In this document: one piece after another, positions 59,293 through 64,000 of the stretch
Numbering within the stretch: position 1 is the first letter of the stretch
Layout of the letters: every line of letters begins with the position of its first letter
Source of the DNA: Nonomuraea angiospora
GTDB lineage: Bacteria; Actinomycetota; Actinomycetes; Streptosporangiales; Streptosporangiaceae
Length of the DNA stretch: 64,000 nt
Direction: 5' to 3'
NCBI RefSeq assembly: GCF_014873145.1
Contig: NZ_JADBEK010000001.1
Span: forward strand, 4,650,001 to 4,714,000
Program-made: the position numbers and the translations under genes
The notes under the pieces: model-generated
What the model was told of the DNA's origin: nothing
Seen by the model: the letters and a program-made list of their open reading frames with translations, nothing else
The model's database searches: none

Positions 59293-60465
59293 GTGACAGA
59301 CCGGACCCGGGAGGACACCACCCGCAGGCTCGAGCGGGCCATGGGCTCGCTCGGCACGGCGGCGATGGCGCGCATGGAGGAGCAGCTGCCGTGGTTCCGC
59401 GCGCTCAGCGCGGAGGACCGGTCGTGGGTGGGGCTCGTGGCCCAGGCCGGCATCGCGGCGTTCGTCGAGTGGTTCTCGATCGCCGGCGAGGATCGCCCCA
59501 CCCCCAGCATCGAGTTCTTCGGCACGGCTCCGCGCGAGCTCAAGCGGTCCATCTCGCTGCAGCAGACCGTCGACATCGTCAGGATCGTGGTCGAGGTGGT
59601 CGAGGCGCAGGCCCACGAGCTGGCCGCGCCCGGCGGCGAGGACCAGCTCCAGCAGGCCATGCTCCGCTACACCCGCGACGTCGCCTTCGCCGCCGCCCAC
59701 GTCTACGCCCGCGAGGCCGAGGCCAGGGGCTCGTGGGACGCCCGCCTCGAGGCCCTGATCGTGGACGCCCTCGTCCGCGGCGAGGTCGACGACGGCCTGC
59801 ACTCCTGGGCGGCCGCGCTCGGCTGGACCTCCTCCCCCGTGGTCGTCATCGCCGGCCACGCTCCCGACGACGACCCCCGCGCGGTCATCGACGGGCTGCG
59901 GGAGAAGGGCCGCCGCATCGGCATGGACCTGCTGGCCGGCGTGCAGGCCGACCGGCTGATCGTCATCGTGGGCGGCGCCGAGAGCGTCAACGACGCGGCC
60001 AAGCAGGTCGTGCACCGCTTCGGGATGGGCCCCATCGTCATCGGCCCCGAGGTCCCCGACCTGCACGCCGCGGCCAGGTCGGCCAGGGCGGCGCTGGCCG
60101 GGCTGAAGGCGTCGTCCGGCTGGCCCGACGCGCCGCGCCCGGTGCACGCCGAGGACCTGCTGGCCGAGCGGGCGCTCGACGGCGACGACGACGCCAGGCA
60201 GCAGCTCATCGAGAACGTCTACCAGCCGCTCGCGGGCACGCCCCTGCTCGACACCCTCGCCACGTACCTGGAGCAGGGCACCTCGCTGGAGGCGACGGCG
60301 CGGCTGCTGTTCGTCCACCCCAACACCGTCCGCTACCGGCTGAAGAAGATCACGGAGCTGACCGGCTACCAGCCCACGGAGGGCAGGTCCGCCTTCACCC
60401 TCCAGGTCGGCCTGATCCTCGGCCGGTTGTCAGAGAGTGCCGAAATGTGGCGTGCCCTAACGTAA
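59293..60465 (+). CDS. fasR: PucR/CdaR-type regulator, FasR-like activator of fatty acid synthesis
   Basis: 390 aa. It has an N-terminal helical region with WVGLVAQAGIAAFVEWFS, a central GGDEF-like CdaR lobe, and the C-terminal PucR HTH (LLDTLATYLEQGTSLEATARLLFVHPNTVRYRLKKITELTGYQPTEGRSAFTLQVGLILGRL). It lies directly upstream of fabD-fabH-acpP-fabF, the position of FasR in Streptomyces, where it activates that operon. GTG with AGGAGG upstream. The name rests on family and synteny. Confidence 0.92.
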   Translation: MTDRTREDTTRRLERAMGSLGTAAMARMEEQLPWFRALSAEDRSWVGLVAQAGIAAFVEWFSIAGEDRPTPSIEFFGTAPRELKRSISLQQTVDIVRIVVEVVEAQAHELAAPGGEDQLQQAMLRYTRDVAFAAAHVYAREAEARGSWDARLEALIVDALVRGEVDDGLHSWAAALGWTSSPVVVIAGHAPDDDPRAVIDGLREKGRRIGMDLLAGVQADRLIVIVGGAESVNDAAKQVVHRFGMGPIVIGPEVPDLHAAARSARAALAGLKASSGWPDAPRPVHAEDLLAERALDGDDDARQQLIENVYQPLAGTPLLDTLATYLEQGTSLEATARLLFVHPNTVRYRLKKITELTGYQPTEGRSAFTLQVGLILGRLSESAEMWRALT

Positions 60466-60483
60466 TGCCGCCGAAATCCCCAC

Positions 60484-60536
60484 TGTAGGCTTCCTACAAA
60501 ACCCCCCGGACGAAGTTCGTGCGGATCATTATCCGC
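60484..60536 (+). promoter_or_regulatory. fab operon promoter region with two inverted repeats
   Basis: TGTAGG-CTT-CCTACA (60484-60498) and GCGGAT-CATT-ATCCGC (60521-60536), both perfect, with CGAAGTTCG between. They fill the gap between fasR and fabD and are the natural candidates for the FasR binding site and promoter. Confidence 0.5.
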
Positions 60537-60568
60537 GTGTCGGAGTTCTACAGGGCAAGGTGGGTTTT

Positions 60569-61465
60569 GTGCTTGTACTCGTCGCTCCGGGCCAAGGTGC
60601 CCAAACGCCAGGCTTCCTTTCTCCCTGGCTCGAGCTCCCCGGTGTGGCCGACAGACTCGGCGCCTGGTCGGAGGTCGTCGGGCTCGATCTGATCGCCTAC
60701 GGGACCACCGCCGACGCCGACGAGATCCGTGACACCGCCGTCGCCCAGCCGCTTCTCGTGGCCGCCGCGCTGGCCTCCGCCGAGGTGCTCGGCGTGACGC
60801 CGGACGTGCTCGCGGGCCACAGCGTGGGCGAGTTCGCCGCCGCCGCGCTGGCCGGGGTGCTCACCCCCGAGCAGGCGCTCAGCCTGATCCGCGAGCGCGC
60901 CCAGGCCATGGCCAAGGCCGCCGCGGTCACCGAGACCGGCATGACCGCCGTGCTCGGCGGCGTCGAGGACGACGTGCTGGCCGCCCTCGACAAGCACGGC
61001 CTGACCCCCGCCAACATCAACGGCGCCGGCCAGATCGTCGCGGGCGGCACGCTGGAGCAGCTGGCCGCGCTCAAGGACGACCCGCCGGCCCGCGCCCGCC
61101 TCATCCCGCTGAAGGTGGCCGGCGCCTTCCACACCCGCCACATGGCCCCCGCCGTGGAGAGCCTGCGCGAGGCCGCCGCCGGCGTGGCCCCCGCCGACCC
61201 CGCCGTCACGCTCCTGTCCAACTCCGACGGCCAGGCGGTCGCCTCCGGCGCCGAGTTCGTGGAGCGGCTGGTCAAGCAGGTCAGCAGCCCCGTCAGGTGG
61301 GGCGCCTGCATGGAGACCATGGCCGGGCTCGGCGTCACGACGATGATCGAGCTGCTGCCCGGCGGCACGCTCACCGGCCTGGCCAAGCGCGGCCTGTCCG
61401 GCGTGCGGACGGTGGCGCTGAAGACCCCCGACGACCTCGACGCGGCCAGGGAGCTGACCAAGTGA
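60569..61465 (+). CDS. fabD: Malonyl-CoA:ACP transacylase
   Basis: 298 aa. Loads malonate on ACP. GQGAQ motif at residues 8-12, nucleophile Ser85 in LAGHSVGEFAAA, His in GAFHTRHM and the INGAGQIVAGG region are those of FabD. I chose the GTG at 60569 (VLVLVAPGQGAQTPGF), with AAGGTGGG upstream; a GTG at 60560 is three residues longer. The stop overlaps fabH (GTGA). Confidence 0.96.
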   Translation: MLVLVAPGQGAQTPGFLSPWLELPGVADRLGAWSEVVGLDLIAYGTTADADEIRDTAVAQPLLVAAALASAEVLGVTPDVLAGHSVGEFAAAALAGVLTPEQALSLIRERAQAMAKAAAVTETGMTAVLGGVEDDVLAALDKHGLTPANINGAGQIVAGGTLEQLAALKDDPPARARLIPLKVAGAFHTRHMAPAVESLREAAAGVAPADPAVTLLSNSDGQAVASGAEFVERLVKQVSSPVRWGACMETMAGLGVTTMIELLPGGTLTGLAKRGLSGVRTVALKTPDDLDAARELTK

Positions 61466-62418
61466 AGATTCCCGACGTCGCCCCTGGCGGCAGGATCCTG
61501 GGCCTCGGCCACTACCAGCCGGCCAACATCGTCACCAACGACGACCTGGCCAAGAACATGGACACCAACGACGAGTGGATCCAGTCCAGGGTCGGCATCA
61601 AGGAGCGCCGCGTCGCGCCCGACAGCGAGTCGCTCGAGGACATGGCCACCATCGCTGGCGGCAAGGCGCTGGCCGCGAGCGGCCTGTCGCCCGAAGAGGT
61701 CGACCTCGTCATCGTGGCCACCTGCACGCTCGAGACCCAGATCCCCAACGCCAGCGCCGTCGTGGCCCACCGCCTCGGCATCAAGGCGCCGGGCGCGTTC
61801 GACGTCAACGCCGCCTGCGCCGGGTTCTGCTACGCCCTCGCCACCGCGAGCTCCGCCGTGCGCGGGGGTGCGGCCCGCCACGTGCTGGTCATCGGCGCGG
61901 AGAAGCTGTCGCAGTGGGTCGACTGGACCGACAGGTCCACCGCCGTGATCTTCGCCGACGGCGCGGGCGCCGCGGTGGTGGGTCCCTCCGACGTCCCCGG
62001 CATCGGCCCCGTGGTGTGGGGCAGCGCCGGCGACAAGTCCGAGGCGATCGCCATCAAGGACCGCCAGGACTTCCTCCGCCAGGAGGGCCAGACGGTGTTC
62101 CGCTGGGCGACCACCGCGCTCCACCCGGTGGCGCTCGAGGCCTGCGAGCGCGCGGGCGTGGACCCGTCGGAGCTGACGGCGTTCGTGCCCCACCAGGCCA
62201 ACCTGCGCATCATCGAGGCCATCGCCCGTAAGCTGGGCGCCGACAAGGCCGTGATCGCCCGCGACATCGTCAACGCCGGTAACACCTCGGCCGCCTCGAT
62301 CCCGCTGGCGCTCTCGCGCATGCTGGAGCGCGGCGAGGTCCGCTCCGGCGGTCTCGCGCTGCTGCTCGGCTTCGGCGCGGGGCTGACCTATGCCGGCCAA
62401 GTGATCGAGATCCCTTAG
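61462..62418 (+). CDS. fabH: 3-oxoacyl-ACP synthase III
   Basis: 318 aa. Starts fatty acid chains by condensing acyl-CoA with malonyl-ACP. The active-site Cys119 is in FDVNAACAGFCYAL, His in FVPHQANLRIIEA and Asn in VNAGNTSAASIPLAL. In actinomycetes it prefers branched starters. GTG start coupled to fabD. Confidence 0.96.
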   Translation: MKIPDVAPGGRILGLGHYQPANIVTNDDLAKNMDTNDEWIQSRVGIKERRVAPDSESLEDMATIAGGKALAASGLSPEEVDLVIVATCTLETQIPNASAVVAHRLGIKAPGAFDVNAACAGFCYALATASSAVRGGAARHVLVIGAEKLSQWVDWTDRSTAVIFADGAGAAVVGPSDVPGIGPVVWGSAGDKSEAIAIKDRQDFLRQEGQTVFRWATTALHPVALEACERAGVDPSELTAFVPHQANLRIIEAIARKLGADKAVIARDIVNAGNTSAASIPLALSRMLERGEVRSGGLALLLGFGAGLTYAGQVIEIP

Positions 62419-62494
62419 CCTCCCCCCGCACTTCATCCAGAGCTTGTACGGCACAGCCGTGCAGAAACCAGAAATCAAAAGGAGAACCAGCGAC

Positions 62495-62734
62495 ATGGCT
62501 GCCAACGAGCAGGACATTCTTGCCGGCCTCGGCAAGATCATCAACGAGATCACCGGCATCCCGGCCTCGGACGTGACCCCCGAGAAGAGCTTCGTCGACG
62601 ACCTCGACATCGACTCCCTGTCCATGGTCGAGATCGCCGTGGCCGCCCAGGACGAGTTCGGCGTCGAGATCCCCGACGACCAGCTCAAGAACCTGAAGAC
62701 GGTCAAGGACGTCCTCAACTTCATCCAGGGCTGA
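62495..62734 (+). CDS. acpP: Acyl carrier protein
   Basis: 79 aa, acidic. Phosphopantetheine Ser41 is in DDLDIDSLSMVEIAVAAQDEFGVEIPD. AAAAGGAGA lies ahead of the ATG; the strong ribosome site fits its high expression. 76 nt separate it from fabH, so it may have its own promoter. Confidence 0.97.
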   Translation: MAANEQDILAGLGKIINEITGIPASDVTPEKSFVDDLDIDSLSMVEIAVAAQDEFGVEIPDDQLKNLKTVKDVLNFIQG

Positions 62735-62771
62735 CAGAGAAAACCAAACTGACTAGCAAGGAGCGCGAAAC

Positions 62772-64000
62772 GTGAGTGCGAACCGGGTACGTGTCGTCGT
62801 CACCGGGCTTGGCGCGACGACGCCCGTCGGTGGAGACGTCACCTCGACCTGGTCGGCGCTCCTCGCCGGTCAGTCGGGTGTCGAGACCCTCACCACGGAC
62901 TGGATCGACACCGTCCCCGTGAAGTTCGCGGGGACGGCCGCGGTGGACCCCACCGAGGTGCTGCCGCGGCCGGAGGCCCGCCGGCTCGACCGCAGTGAGC
63001 AGTTCGCGATGGTCGCCGCCCGGGAGGCCTGGCAGGACGCCGGCGCCCCCGAGGTCGCGCCGGAGCGGCTGGGCGTCGTGGTCTCCAGCGGCATCGGCGG
63101 CATCAACACCACGCTGAGCGCGTACGACACCTACCGGGAGCGCGGCTGGAACCGGCTGTCGCCGTTCACCGTGCCGATGCTCATGCCCAACGGCCCGGCC
63201 GCCTGGATCGGCCTCGACCTGGGCGCCCAGGCCGGGGTGCACGCCACCGTGTCGGCGTGCGCGTCCGGCGCGGAGGCGATCGGCCACGCGATGGACATGA
63301 TCAGGGTGGGCCGCGCCGACGTGGTCGTGGCCGGCGGCACCGAGGCCGCCATCCACGGGCTCAACATGGCGGCCTTCGCCGCCGCGCGGGCCATGTCCAC
63401 CCGCAACGACGACCCGCAGGGCGCGTCCAGGCCGTGGGACCGCGACCGCGACGGGTTCGTGCTCGGTGAGGGCGCCGGCATCGTGGTGCTGGAGTCCGAG
63501 GAGCACGCCAAGGCGCGTGGCGCGCGCATCTACGCCTACTGCGCCGGGGTCGGCTACTCCGCCGACGCCCACCACATCACGCAGCCCGAGCCCGAGGGCC
63601 GGGGCATCATCATGGCGATGACCCAGGCGCTCAACGACGCCGGCCTGACCGGCCTCGACATCAAACACGTCAACGCGCATGCCACCTCCACCCCTGCCGG
63701 CGACGTCGGCGAGGTGCAGGCCGTGGCCAAGGCCATCGGCACCCACCCGCTCGTGACCTCGACCAAGTCGATGACCGGTCACCTGCTCGGCGGGGCCGGC
63801 GGCATCGAGTCCGTCTTCACCATCAAGGCGCTGCAGGAGCGGATCGTCCCCGCGACCATCAACCTCGACGACCTCGACGACGGCATCGAGGTGGACCTGG
63901 TCTACGGCAAGAACCGCCCCCTGCCCGACGGAGACATCGCCGCGGTCAACAACTCGTTCGGATTCGGGGGCCACAACGTGGCCGTCGTGTTTAAGGGGGC
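62772..64000 (+). CDS. fabF: 3-oxoacyl-ACP synthase II (incomplete at window end)
   Basis: 409 codons visible and no stop before position 64000, so only the last few residues should be missing. Elongating condensing enzyme: active-site Cys163 in VSACASGAEA, His in NAHATSTPAGD and GHLLGGAGGIESVF, and the C-terminal NNSFGFGGHN. AAGGAGCG precedes the GTG. Last gene of the fatty acid synthesis group in this window. Confidence 0.95.
   Translation, partial: MSANRVRVVVTGLGATTPVGGDVTSTWSALLAGQSGVETLTTDWIDTVPVKFAGTAAVDPTEVLPRPEARRLDRSEQFAMVAAREAWQDAGAPEVAPERLGVVVSSGIGGINTTLSAYDTYRERGWNRLSPFTVPMLMPNGPAAWIGLDLGAQAGVHATVSACASGAEAIGHAMDMIRVGRADVVVAGGTEAAIHGLNMAAFAAARAMSTRNDDPQGASRPWDRDRDGFVLGEGAGIVVLESEEHAKARGARIYAYCAGVGYSADAHHITQPEPEGRGIIMAMTQALNDAGLTGLDIKHVNAHATSTPAGDVGEVQAVAKAIGTHPLVTSTKSMTGHLLGGAGGIESVFTIKALQERIVPATINLDDLDDGIEVDLVYGKNRPLPDGDIAAVNNSFGFGGHNVAVVFKG

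Overview
The window is chromosomal DNA from a high-GC actinomycete. It is most like Streptosporangiaceae or Nonomuraea; that placement is inference from gene content and protein style, not from a search. Pointers are the FasR-fabD-fabH-acpP-fabF order, the homodimeric aceE, DUF3052, a polyphosphate glucokinase, a mycothiol-type (maleylpyruvate isomerase family) protein, WXG100-like small proteins, many GTG starts and 4-nt gene overlaps.

Layout. 0-8 kb: housekeeping and secreted proteins (HAD hydrolase, TenA, TIGR03118 protein, PpgK, a WXG/ESX-like pair, YbaB-like, a FadR-type regulator) and a 27-bp minisatellite. 8.4-10.2 kb: a NarL-type two-component pair. 10.2-17.7 kb: a complete assimilatory nitrate operon on the minus strand (narK-nasA-FAD/BFD reductase-nirB-nirD) with coupled overlaps. 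17.9-26.7 kb: acetyltransferase, a frameshifted TPR regulator, a MocR-like regulator that has lost the PLP lysine, aldo-keto reductase, WYL regulator, VOC protein and a secreted alpha/beta hydrolase. 26.8-29.6 kb: aceE. 30.3-33.6 kb: small conserved genes (DUF1918, YjbQ, DUF3052, AhpE-like peroxiredoxin, zinc ribbon) and a ROK glucokinase.

33.6-43.7 kb is the accessory zone. An intact tRNA-Val(UAC) is followed by three further copies of its 3' half (att sites), which divide the DNA into stacked integrated elements. Three decayed tyrosine integrases, a KorSA-like GntR regulator, a DUF4240 gene, an XRE-DUF5919 regulator with two divergent small genes, a CPCC protein, a Schlafen/AlbA_2-type ATP-binding regulator with a perfect palindromic operator, and an MFS exporter lie in this zone. 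Two different families of short repeats flank the att copies and look like integrase arm sites. A GC-rich hairpin with a conserved loop occurs three times and sits at the broken ends of two integrases.

44-49.8 kb: FUSC protein, a LuxR-regulator remnant, a LysR-effector-domain/DUF5997 pair, an FtsX-like permease and small membrane proteins. 49.8-56.1 kb: a divergent Amadori-compound (fructosamine) catabolic locus, with LacI, FrlD-like kinase and FrlB-like SIS deglycase on minus and a CUT1 ABC importer without its ATPase on plus, with paired palindromes between them. 56.1-59.2 kb: PHP protein and a YgiB-like/YgiC-like/DUF350 cluster. 59.3-64 kb: FasR and the fatty acid synthase II genes; fabF runs off the window end.
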